Assembly (NCBI RefSeq): GCF_001895005.1
Contig: NZ_BCXH01000015.1
Coordinates: forward strand, 1-64,000
Reading direction: 5' to 3'
Source of the DNA: Rhodococcus yunnanensis NBRC 103083
GTDB taxonomy: Bacteria; Actinomycetota; Actinomycetes; Mycobacteriales; Mycobacteriaceae
DNA length: 64,000 nt
Shown: positions 12,059-20,287 of the stretch, in pieces
How the letters are laid out: every line of letters starts with the position of its first letter
How positions within the stretch are numbered: position 1 is the first letter of the stretch
Notes under the pieces: generated by a model
What the model was told of the DNA's origin: nothing
Seen by the model: only the letters and a program-made list of their open reading frames with translations
Databases searched by the model: none
Program-made: the position numbers and the translations under genes

Positions 12059-12095
12059 CTGAACAACCCATACTTTCAACTGAACAACCCGTACT
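12059..12095 (+). promoter_or_regulatory. Paired 16-bp direct repeats upstream of second mycolyltransferase
   Basis: CTGAACAACCCRTACT occurs at 12059-12074 and 12080-12095, start-to-start 21 bp, or two helical turns. The spacing fits an activator or repressor bound twice on one DNA face. It lies 93 bp upstream of the ATG at 12188. The rest of the 373-bp gap (11815-12187) shows no gene. Confidence 0.45.
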
Positions 12096-12187
12096 GCGGC
12101 CCGACAGGGCCGAAGAACAGCCCTGTTGGAATGCCGGGGGCCGCACACATCGCGGAAACCGCAGAAGACGAGAGAGAGCACGATTTC

Positions 12188-13201
12188 ATGCGATTTGCTG
12201 GCCTCAGCACCAGACCGAGACTGTCCCAGCGATGGCGTCAGCGGCTCATGGGAATCGGTGCAGCAGCACTCGTTCTGCCGATCGCTGCCGGAGTCGTCGG
12301 CGGTGCAACCGCTCTCGCAGCACCGGGCGCCATTGCGCACACAGCGCCTGCCGGTGGACGCGAGGACCTCTGGGTTCCGTCCGAGATGGGTCCGATCAAG
12401 GTCCAGGTTCAGTGGGCAGCACGCGGCGGCAGCTCTGCTCTCTACCTGCTCGACGGTCTGCGCGCTCGTAACGACCGCAACGCTTGGTCGTTCGAGACCA
12501 ACGCTCAGGATCAGTTCGCGAACGACGACGTCACGCTCGTGATGCCGGTCGGCGGACAGGCCAGCTTCTACAGCGACTGGTACGCGGCATCGAACCTGAA
12601 CGGCCAGGAAGTCACCTACAAGTGGGAGACCTTCCTGACCGAGGATCTGCCCGCGTTCCTCGAGGGCTACGGCGTCTCGCGCACCAACAACGCCGTACTC
12701 GGTATCTCGATGGGTGGCTCGGCTGCTCTGACGCTGGCTGCGTACCACCGCGACCAGTTCAAGTTCGCCGGCTCGTTCTCCGGTTACCTCAACATCTCGG
12801 CTCCCGGCATGCGTGAGGCCATCCGTGTCGCGATGCTGTCGCAGTCCTGGTTCAACGTCGATTCCATGTGGGGACCCCCGTGGAGCCCGGCATGGCTGCG
12901 CAACGACCCGTTCGTTTTCGCACCGCAGCTCAAGGGCCTGTCGATGTACATCTCGGCAGCAAGCGGACTGCCCGGTGAATTCGACAAGCCGCGCGCGCCG
13001 ATCGACTTCTACAACACCGCGAACGGCATGGCACTCGAAGCTCTCGCGCTGGCCAACAGCCGTGCATTCCAGGTCCGCCTGGCAACGCTCGGAATCCCGG
13101 CGACGTTCGACTTCCCGGCCAACGGCATTCACTCGTGGCCGTACTGGTCCGCCGAGCTGTTCAAGGCTCGCGGCCAGATCCTCGAGGCACTGAACGCCTG
13201 A
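12188..13201 (+). CDS. Mycolyltransferase, antigen 85 family (2)
   Basis: This is the second secreted Ag85-type mycolyltransferase, 337 residues. The ATG at 12188 is preferred over the longer open frame because GAGAGAG precedes it and a signal peptide (LMGIGAAALVLPIAAGVVGGA) begins soon after. The catalytic serine is Ser174 in GISMGGSAAL, and the histidine is His315 in GIHSWPYW. PVGGQASFYSDWYA and YKWETFLTEDLP match the first paralogue. The two share long identical stretches (SGYLNISAPGMREA), which suggests a tandem duplication. A strong hairpin follows. Confidence 0.92.
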   Translation: MRFAGLSTRPRLSQRWRQRLMGIGAAALVLPIAAGVVGGATALAAPGAIAHTAPAGGREDLWVPSEMGPIKVQVQWAARGGSSALYLLDGLRARNDRNAWSFETNAQDQFANDDVTLVMPVGGQASFYSDWYAASNLNGQEVTYKWETFLTEDLPAFLEGYGVSRTNNAVLGISMGGSAALTLAAYHRDQFKFAGSFSGYLNISAPGMREAIRVAMLSQSWFNVDSMWGPPWSPAWLRNDPFVFAPQLKGLSMYISAASGLPGEFDKPRAPIDFYNTANGMALEALALANSRAFQVRLATLGIPATFDFPANGIHSWPYWSAELFKARGQILEALNA

Positions 13202-13227
13202 TCGAAGGTCGTACACGCTCTGCTCCA

Positions 13228-13266
13228 ACGAATGCCGTCCTGCAGAACACGCAGGGCGGCATTCGT
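13228..13266 (+). terminator. Hairpin terminator after second mycolyltransferase
   Basis: A 16-bp stem with one G:U-type mismatch (ACGAATGCC... paired to GGCATTCGT) and a 7-base loop lies 27 bp past the stop codon. No strong T-run follows. Confidence 0.65.
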
Positions 13267-13426
13267 CGTAACGGATCGAAGTTCATTCACAATTGCATCA
13301 CCAGTCACAGCGAGCCTCGTTCGTTTCGGCGTCGCTCGCGTGTACAAAGACATCTACAGAAGTCTGCGTCTTTCGCTCGCGGATCGTGACTTCGTACGCA
13401 CCACCTGCAGAAAGAGAGTCACCATC

Positions 13427-15313
13427 ATGCGCACAGGGCTTGCTCGGTTCGGTCGAGGACACAAGGCCGGAATCCAGGCTCGTCGTGCTGCGATCGCGGC
13501 GGCCGTCACCGTCGCACTGGCGTCGCCGTTCGGTGCCGTCGGGATCGCGCAGGCAACGCCCGCGGCCGTGTCGCTGCCGGCGCCGACGCAGGCCGCGTCC
13601 GGCGCGACCGTCACCTCGGTCGACTGGCTGTCGGATCGACGCGTCGCGCTGTGGATCGAATCCCCGTCGATGGGCACCCCGATTCAGGTGCAGCTGCTGC
13701 TTGCGCGTGACTGGAACCTCAACCCGCAGGAAACCTTCCCGTCCGTCTGGATGCTCGACGGACTGCGCGCGACGGACATGGAGAGCGGTTGGACGGCCGA
13801 GACCGACGCCGAGTCCTATTTCGCCGACAAGAACGTCAACGTCGTACTCCCGGTCGGTGGACAGTCCAGCTTCTACTCCGACTGGGTGGATCAGGACAAC
13901 GGCAAGAACTACCAGTGGGAGACGTTCCTGACCAAGGAGCTTCCCCCGATTCTCGAGAGCAGCTGGCGTACCAACCAGACGCGTGGCGTCGTCGGCCTCT
14001 CGATGGGTGGCACCGCCGCCATGTTCCTCGCGGCACGCAACCAGGGCTTCTTCAAGTTCGCCGGCTCGCTGTCGGGCATGTTGACGACGACGACGCTCGG
14101 CATGCCACAGGCCATTCAGTACGCGATGGCGGACGCGGGCGGTTTCGACTCCAAGGCCATGTGGGGCGCGCCCACCAACGATCTCTGGGCGCAACACGAC
14201 CCGTACCTCCTTGCCGACCAGCTCGAGGGCGTCAGCCTGTACGTCTCGAGCGGAAACGGCGCTGCCGGCCCGTACGACGCGCCGTCGGGAATCCCAGGGG
14301 TCAGTTCGAACTACGCAGGCATGGGCCTCGAAATTCTCTCTCGCCTGACGTCTCAGACCTTCGCGACCAAGCTCAACAAGCTCGGCATTCCTGCGCAGGT
14401 CAACTACCGGCCGTCGGGCACGCACTCGTGGGAGTACTGGCAGTTCGAGCTGCATCAGCTGTGGCCGCAACTGGCCAACGCGCTCGGTGTCGAGGCGGAC
14501 AAGCCCGCGTGCAGCGCGACCGGCGCGATCGGCAACGCCTCCGGTGCCAACTCCTGGCTCGGTGACTGCTTGACGCCGGAGTACAACGTCGCAGGCGGGC
14601 GTGCTCAGGACTTCCGTTTCGGACGCGTGTTCTTCTCACCGGACACCGGCGCCCAGGTCGTCGCGGGTGCCATCGGCGGAAACTACCAGGGTTCGGGTGG
14701 ACCGGCAGGCCCGCTCGGCTTCCCGAAGACCGGCGAATTCGGTACTCCGGACGGCCGTGGACGTGCCAATGCCTTCCAGAACGGCATGGTCTACTTCACG
14801 CCTCAGACCGGAGCACACGCACTCCGCGGCGCGATCCTCGACGAGTGGGCACGCCAGGGATACGAGAACGGCCCGCTCGGCTACCCCGTCCTCGACGAGG
14901 TCGCCACACCGTCGAAGCCGGGTGCTGTTCAGGGATTCGAGATCGGCGCGATGTACTTCAGCCCGGACCTCGGAACGCACTCCGTCCAAGGCATGATCCT
15001 GGGCAAGTACGGCCAGCTCGGGTGGGAGAACGGCTCGCTCGGCTTCCCGAAGTCCAGTGAGCTCGGCCCGATCAAGGATGGCGGCCGCTTCAACGAGTTC
15101 GAGGGCGGCAACATCTACTGGAGCCCGGTCACCGGCGCATGGGCCATCCGCAACGGCGAGATCTTCGACGCGTGGAAGAGCGTGGGCTACGAAGGCGGCA
15201 GGCTCGGGTACATCACGAGCGATCAGTTCGACATGAACGGCGGCGGAGTCCAGCAGAACTTCCAGTTCGGCATCATCACGGTCAAGGACGGCAAAGTCAC
15301 CATCGCACCGTGA
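13427..15313 (+). CDS. Mycolyltransferase fused to C-terminal LGFP repeats
   Basis: This 628-residue exported protein resembles the corynebacterial PS1/Cop1 arrangement of an Ag85 catalytic domain followed by wall-binding repeats. The ATG at 13427 follows AAAGAGAG. The signal peptide includes AAIAAAVTVALASPFGAVGIAQA. The catalytic Ser192 (GLSMGGTAAM) and His333 (GTHSWEYW) are intact. From about residue 400 onward at least four LGFP units appear (PLGFPKTGEF, PLGYPVLDEV, SLGFPKSSELG, RLGYITSDQFD). The catalytic part is less like the first two paralogues than they are like each other. The LGFP units probably hold the enzyme in the arabinogalactan. Confidence 0.93.
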   Translation: MRTGLARFGRGHKAGIQARRAAIAAAVTVALASPFGAVGIAQATPAAVSLPAPTQAASGATVTSVDWLSDRRVALWIESPSMGTPIQVQLLLARDWNLNPQETFPSVWMLDGLRATDMESGWTAETDAESYFADKNVNVVLPVGGQSSFYSDWVDQDNGKNYQWETFLTKELPPILESSWRTNQTRGVVGLSMGGTAAMFLAARNQGFFKFAGSLSGMLTTTTLGMPQAIQYAMADAGGFDSKAMWGAPTNDLWAQHDPYLLADQLEGVSLYVSSGNGAAGPYDAPSGIPGVSSNYAGMGLEILSRLTSQTFATKLNKLGIPAQVNYRPSGTHSWEYWQFELHQLWPQLANALGVEADKPACSATGAIGNASGANSWLGDCLTPEYNVAGGRAQDFRFGRVFFSPDTGAQVVAGAIGGNYQGSGGPAGPLGFPKTGEFGTPDGRGRANAFQNGMVYFTPQTGAHALRGAILDEWARQGYENGPLGYPVLDEVATPSKPGAVQGFEIGAMYFSPDLGTHSVQGMILGKYGQLGWENGSLGFPKSSELGPIKDGGRFNEFEGGNIYWSPVTGAWAIRNGEIFDAWKSVGYEGGRLGYITSDQFDMNGGGVQQNFQFGIITVKDGKVTIAP

Positions 15314-15400
15314 CGAAAAGCCACAGGGTCCACTCAGAATTCTCTCAGTGGTTCTCTGTAGCGTGACGCGTTGAACCTCGACGACCATAGGACTGGATTG

Positions 15401-15961
15401 ATGATGGAAAAGACGCTGGCCCGGACACTGACGATGGCAGCGCTTGTCGTGGCCACGGGCGGTTTTCTCGTGGCCTGCGGCAGCGACGATTCCACTGCAA
15501 CCGGAACGCCGTCCACGACGACGACGGCCGCAGCAGAGTCGACGTCCGCAGAGCCGACGGCGTCGGCGTCGGAATCGGAATCGGCGGAGCCCACCACGGC
15601 GGCGCCGACGACCAGTCCGGGTGAGGCTGCAACGGCACCTCCCGAGCAGCCTCAGCCTGTGCCCGAGGATTTCCCGGGGACCACCGAGACTCCGGTCGAT
15701 GCGCGGGGCCAGGCGTTCCTCGCCGAGCTGGAGAAGGGCGGCATCACACCGGCAGGAAACGGTGAGATCGCCATCTCGACCGCAAACTACATCTGCTCGG
15801 CGCAGTCGCAGGGGGTCGCAGCGGACGAGATCTCGACATTCGTGACTGCCAACGTGGGAGTCGAGGCGAGTGCCTCGGGTACGCAGATGACCGCCGAGCA
15901 GGCAGGCGAGAACGCCCAGGTGTACATCACCGCCGCGCAGAACACCTACTGCAAGTCCTAG
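15401..15961 (+). CDS. DUF732-type lipoprotein
   Basis: This 186-residue exported lipoprotein has a clear lipobox (FLVACG). A Thr/Ser/Glu/Pro-rich low-complexity linker follows (roughly residues 30-95), then a small C-terminal domain. That domain has the paired cysteines and spacing of DUF732 proteins (YICSAQSQG ... NTYCKS). Function unknown. It probably sits on the outer face of the plasma membrane. It is 12 bp upstream of the lipase-like gene, so the two are likely co-transcribed. Confidence 0.8.
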   Translation: MMEKTLARTLTMAALVVATGGFLVACGSDDSTATGTPSTTTTAAAESTSAEPTASASESESAEPTTAAPTTSPGEAATAPPEQPQPVPEDFPGTTETPVDARGQAFLAELEKGGITPAGNGEIAISTANYICSAQSQGVAADEISTFVTANVGVEASASGTQMTAEQAGENAQVYITAAQNTYCKS

Positions 15962-15973
15962 TCGACTCAGCCG

Positions 15974-16942
15974 ATGGCGAATCGTACGAAGCGTAAGAGA
16001 AGACTGCTACCGAAACTCCTCGCGGTGGTGGTCGTTCTCGGGATCGTCATCGTCGCTGCGTGGTACCTGCTCGCGGGACGGCTCCCGAAGGAGATTCCGT
16101 CGCCGATCCCCGGGCCGGGGCCGACACCGCCGACGTCGCAGCCGGCCGATTGCGCCGACGTCGAAGTCATTGCGATACCCGGCACGTGGGAGTCCTCGGC
16201 GAACGACGACCCGTACGACCCGACTGCCAACCCCGCATCGTTGATGCTGAACGTGACGCGCCCGCTACAAGGGCAGTTCGATCCGAGCCGCGCCGTGGTC
16301 TACACGGTCCCGTACGTCGCTCAGTTCTCGAACCCGATTGCATTCCCGCCCGACGGCCAGCAGTCGTACAACAACAGCCGCACTGCCGGTGCGGCCGCGG
16401 CGCGCGCCGAACTTGTCCGGTACAGCGAGCACTGCCCACTCACCGACTACGTGCTCGCCGGGTTCTCCCAGGGTGCCGTGATCGCAGGCGACATCGCCGC
16501 GGACATCGGCGCGGGCAACGGACCGGTCGCCGCCGACCGCGTTCTCGGAGTGACGTTGATCGCCGACGGCAGGCGCGACGGGACGTCGGGAACCGACATC
16601 GGACCGGCTGTCGACGGCGTCGGCGCAGAGGTGGCACTCGGCGGACTCGATCTTCCCGGCATCACCATGACGGGACCCAGAGCGGGCGGTTTCGGCACGC
16701 TGGACGAGAAGGTCTTCTCGATCTGCGCGGCGGGCGATCTGATCTGCGCCGCGCCCTCGGAAGGCTTGTCGCTGCGCAACATTCCGCAGAGCATCGGAAT
16801 CCTGGTGGGTGCCGCGGGCAACCCGGTGCACGCGTCGTACAACAGCTTCGTCGTCGACGATGCAGGTACCACCTCGACGCAGTGGACGGCGGCCTGGGCG
16901 GCCGATCTGATCGCGTCGGCACCGGAGATTCCGCATTCGTAG
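15974..16942 (+). CDS. Cutinase-like lipase/thioesterase (Rv3802c-like)
   Basis: This 322-residue membrane-anchored serine hydrolase is of the cutinase family. A basic N-terminus and single helix (LLAVVVVLGIVIVAAWYLLA) anchor it, and a Pro-rich linker follows. The nucleophile is Ser165 in AGFSQGAVIAG. Cysteine pairs typical of cutinases are seen (ADCADVEV, SEHCPLTDY, SICAAGDLICAAP), with the acid in the last segment and the histidine in NPVHASYN. Rv3802c, which lies beside fbp and fadD32 in M. tuberculosis, is an essential phospholipase/thioesterase linked to mycolate metabolism. Synteny supports the same role here. Confidence 0.88.
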   Translation: MANRTKRKRRLLPKLLAVVVVLGIVIVAAWYLLAGRLPKEIPSPIPGPGPTPPTSQPADCADVEVIAIPGTWESSANDDPYDPTANPASLMLNVTRPLQGQFDPSRAVVYTVPYVAQFSNPIAFPPDGQQSYNNSRTAGAAAARAELVRYSEHCPLTDYVLAGFSQGAVIAGDIAADIGAGNGPVAADRVLGVTLIADGRRDGTSGTDIGPAVDGVGAEVALGGLDLPGITMTGPRAGGFGTLDEKVFSICAAGDLICAAPSEGLSLRNIPQSIGILVGAAGNPVHASYNSFVVDDAGTTSTQWTAAWAADLIASAPEIPHS

Positions 16943-17131
16943 ATTGCGCCGCGCGGTGCAGGGGAGTTCTCACAACGTCTGCTCGTGACATCCGATGAAT
17001 AGGCACAAAGCTGGTCGTAGGTGACCCCGCCAGGTGTATTCCCACGTGGCAAGCAGCTAGAGTGGCGCCTTGGACCAGCCGAGATCGGCCGTGATGTCGA
17101 CGGAAGAAACCCGCACCGAGGAGACCCATAC

Positions 17132-18151
17132 ATGTGTTCTGCCCAGGCCCCGGATCAGCCCGCTGAGGGGCAGATCACGGAACTGCGCAAGTTTCGCTTC
17201 GCCGCAGGCGGAGAGGGCAACGCAGAAGAGGGCGGGGCGCGCAAATTCATCAAGCTGGCGCAACAGGCCGAGGAACTGGGCTACGACAGCTTCATGATCC
17301 CGGATCACCTGGGCAACCAGGTCGGACCGATTGCTGCTCTCGGTGCGCTTGCCGTGGCGACCGACAAGATTCGCCTCGGCACGGCGGTACTCGCCAACGG
17401 CTTCCGTCATCCCGCGGTACTGGCCAAGGACGCTGCGACGATCGATGTGCTCTCGGGTGGGCGGCTCGAGCTCGGGCTCGGCGCCGGATGGATGCGCGAG
17501 GAGTACGACAAGGCAGGGATCGAGTACGACCGTCCGGGAATTCGAATCGAGAAACTCGAAGAGAGCCTGGAAATCCTCGACACGCTCCTGCGTGGCAAGG
17601 AATGCAACTTTCAGGGCAAGCACTTCACCATCACCGGCCTGAAGGGCAGTCCTCGTCCGCGTCAGGGCCCGCGTCCGCCGATCTGTGTCGGTGGCGGCGG
17701 ACCGAGGATGCTGGCGCTCGCCGCGAAGTACGCGGACATCATCTCGGTGGTACCGAGCACGACCAAGGACGGCAAGCTCCAGCTGTCCGGCATGACGCTG
17801 GACAAGACGCTCGAGCGCGTCGAACTGATTCGTAAGGCTGCAGGCGATCGGTTCGACCAGATCGAGCTCAACTGGGCCATCACCACGATCGTCGTCACCG
17901 ACGATCGTGAGGCGATGGCGGAGATGGCATTGGCGGCGCTGGACAACGGTTATCCGCCGAACGTCGACGTCGATGTGAAGCTCAGTGTGGAGGACATCTT
18001 GTCGTCCCCATACCTGGCATTCGGGACATACGACGAGATCGCAGATCAGATCCGTAACGTTCGTGCGAAAACGACGATGTCCTATGTCGGGGTTTTCCCT
18101 ACCCAGATGGAAGCATTTGCGCCGGTTGTCGACCTGTTGAAAGGCGAGTGA
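17132..18151 (+). CDS. LLM-class F420-dependent oxidoreductase
   Basis: This 339-residue protein has the luciferase-like TIM-barrel fold (TIGR03621-type family). Visible signatures are DSFMIPDHLGNQVGPIAAL, LGTAVLANGFRHPAVLAKDAATIDVLSGGRLELGLGAGW (written here only to locate residues about 60-125) and PPICVGGGGPRMLALAAKYADI. Such enzymes usually use coenzyme F420; the substrate cannot be told. The ATG at 17132 follows GAGGAG and is preferred over an upstream extension. It sits between the Rv3802c-like gene and fadD32, which are adjacent in M. tuberculosis, so it looks like an insertion into the conserved order. Confidence 0.85.
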   Translation: MCSAQAPDQPAEGQITELRKFRFAAGGEGNAEEGGARKFIKLAQQAEELGYDSFMIPDHLGNQVGPIAALGALAVATDKIRLGTAVLANGFRHPAVLAKDAATIDVLSGGRLELGLGAGWMREEYDKAGIEYDRPGIRIEKLEESLEILDTLLRGKECNFQGKHFTITGLKGSPRPRQGPRPPICVGGGGPRMLALAAKYADIISVVPSTTKDGKLQLSGMTLDKTLERVELIRKAAGDRFDQIELNWAITTIVVTDDREAMAEMALAALDNGYPPNVDVDVKLSVEDILSSPYLAFGTYDEIADQIRNVRAKTTMSYVGVFPTQMEAFAPVVDLLKGE

Positions 18152-18200
18152 TTCGCGGATGCTCTTCAGCCGTGCGCCTGGCCGAACGGTCGGCACAGGT

Positions 18201-18236
18201 TTGGGCCTGGAGATAGCTACCAGCTAGTAATATAAC
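18201..18236 (+). promoter_or_regulatory. Candidate promoter of fadD32-pks13-accD4
   Basis: TTGGGC at 18201 and an AT-rich stretch with TAATATAAC around 18228-18236 lie about 100 bp upstream of fadD32 in otherwise GC-rich DNA. The spacing is a little long (18-21 bp). Weak support. Confidence 0.3.
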
Positions 18237-18337
18237 GCTGTATGGCGTCTGCGTGATTCGAGGACAAGTCGGGACGCGGGCCGTTGCCGTCAGGCGCAGC
18301 AACCGCAGCGGATTCCCGTGGAGGAGATTGAAACAGC

Positions 18338-20236
18338 ATGAGCCACACATTCGACGACTACCTCGATGAGAACGGCCACATCACCATCGCCGAGGGCAAG
18401 ACTCTCGTCCGCCACGTAGAGGTGAACGTCGCCGAGAACGCAGACACACTGGCGTACCGGTTCATCGACTACTCGCGCGAGCGCGACGGGGAAGCGCATG
18501 AACTGACATGGGCACAGTTCGGTCTTCGGCTTCGTGCCGTGGCTGCTCGTCTCCAGCAGGTGACCTCACCCGGCGACCGGGTTGCGATCCTGGCCCCGCA
18601 GGGTCTGGACTACGTGGTCGCTTTCTTCGGTGCCATCTATGCAGGCACCATCGCGGTCCCGCTGTTCGACCCCGACGAGCCGGGCCACACGGACCGCTTG
18701 CACGCCGTGCTCGGTGACTGTGCGCCGACGGCCATTCTTACCGGAACCAATTCCGCTGCAGGAGTTCGTGCGTTCTTCCGTGCACTCCCGGCGGCGCAGC
18801 GGCCGCGCATCATCGCCGTGGACGCCATCCCCGACAGCGTCGGCGAGACGTGGGTCGAGTCCGAGGCCAAGCTCGACGACATCGCGTACCTGCAGTACAC
18901 CTCCGGTTCGACGCGCACCCCGGCCGGAGTGGAGATCACCCACCGCGCGGTAGGCGTCAACGCTCTGCAGATGGTCGACAGCATGGAGATCACCGAGGAC
19001 TCGCGCGGGGTCACCTGGCTGCCGATGTTCCACGACATGGGACTGCTGACGGTCATCCTGCCCGCGCTCGGCGGCAAGTACATCACCATCATGAGCCCGC
19101 GCGCGTTCGTTCAGCGTCCGTGGCGCTGGATCAAGGAACTCGCGGCGGTGTCCGACGGCGCAGGAACGTTCGCTGCGGCACCGAACTTCGCTTTCGAACA
19201 CGCCGCGCAGCGCGGCCTGCCGAAGAACGGTGAGTCGTTGGATCTGTCCAACGTCATCGGCCTGATCAACGGCAGCGAGCCGGTCACGACGACGTCGATG
19301 AAGAAGTTCAACGACGCCTTCGGGCCGTACGGGCTCCCGAAGACGGCCATCAAGCCGTCGTACGGCATGGCCGAGGCCACGTTGTTCGTCTCGACCACCA
19401 AGCACGTCGACGAGGCCAAGGTCGTCTACGTCGACCGGGTCGAACTCAACGCAGGCAATTTCGTCGTCGTCGATCAGGATTCCGAGGGTGCCATCCCGCA
19501 GGTGTCGACGGGAGAGGTCGCGCGTAGTCAGTGGGCGGCAATTGTCGACGTCGACTCCGCGTCGGAGGTGGCCGATGACCGTGTCGGCGAGATCTGGCTG
19601 CTCGGGGAGAACATCGGCCAGGGCTACTGGGGCCGCGAGCAGGAGACGAGCGAAACCTTCCACAACAAGCTCGTCGCGCGCATCCCCAGCGGATCGCACG
19701 CCGACGGCGCTCCCGAGACCGGCAACTGGATGCGCACCGGCGACTACGGCGTCTACCACGACGGCGAGCTGTACATCACCGGGCGAGTCAAGGACCTCGT
19801 GATCGTCGACGGCCGGAACCACTACCCGCAGGACCTCGAATTCTCGGCACAGGAGTCGAGCAAGGCGCTTCGTCCCGGTTTCGTGGCTGCGTTCTCGGTC
19901 CCACTCAATCAGCTCCCCGACGTGGTGTTCGACTTCTCCGGATCGGCACTGACGAAGGACCCGGGCGACTCGTCCGAGCAGCTCGTCATCGTCGCCGAAC
20001 GGGCGCCCGGTGCAGGCAAAGCCGAACCACAGCCCATCGCCGACGATGTCCGCGCCGCCATCTCCGCTCGTCACGGCGTGACGGTTCGCGACGTCCTGTT
20101 GGTTCCTGCAGGTTCGATCCCACGCACCTCGAGCGGCAAGATCGCGCGCCGCGCATGCAAGGCGGCGTACATCGAGGGCACCCTGCGTGGCGGCTACCAG
20201 CAGCAAGCATTCCCCGACGCGGAACTTCCGGACTGA
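18338..20236 (+). CDS. fadD32: Long-chain fatty acyl-AMP ligase FadD32
   Basis: FadD32 activates the meromycolic acid as acyl-adenylate and loads it on the N-terminal ACP of Pks13. It has 632 residues, near Rv3801c (637). Motifs in order: [18 protein letters not shown] (AMP-binding loop), [10 protein letters not shown], the YGMAEATLF motif, [17 protein letters not shown], and the C-terminal lysine in [13 protein letters not shown]. The ATG at 18338 follows GGAGGAG. Soluble, acting at the membrane with Pks13. First gene of the mycolate condensation operon; a 51-bp gap separates it from pks13. Confidence 0.97.
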   Translation: MSHTFDDYLDENGHITIAEGKTLVRHVEVNVAENADTLAYRFIDYSRERDGEAHELTWAQFGLRLRAVAARLQQVTSPGDRVAILAPQGLDYVVAFFGAIYAGTIAVPLFDPDEPGHTDRLHAVLGDCAPTAILTGTNSAAGVRAFFRALPAAQRPRIIAVDAIPDSVGETWVESEAKLDDIAYLQYTSGSTRTPAGVEITHRAVGVNALQMVDSMEITEDSRGVTWLPMFHDMGLLTVILPALGGKYITIMSPRAFVQRPWRWIKELAAVSDGAGTFAAAPNFAFEHAAQRGLPKNGESLDLSNVIGLINGSEPVTTTSMKKFNDAFGPYGLPKTAIKPSYGMAEATLFVSTTKHVDEAKVVYVDRVELNAGNFVVVDQDSEGAIPQVSTGEVARSQWAAIVDVDSASEVADDRVGEIWLLGENIGQGYWGREQETSETFHNKLVARIPSGSHADGAPETGNWMRTGDYGVYHDGELYITGRVKDLVIVDGRNHYPQDLEFSAQESSKALRPGFVAAFSVPLNQLPDVVFDFSGSALTKDPGDSSEQLVIVAERAPGAGKAEPQPIADDVRAAISARHGVTVRDVLLVPAGSIPRTSSGKIARRACKAAYIEGTLRGGYQQQAFPDAELPD

Positions 20237-20287
20237 CACCGGCAAGCCCCGTTCCATTCCTCTATCGACAGGTACCTTGGTGAGTTG

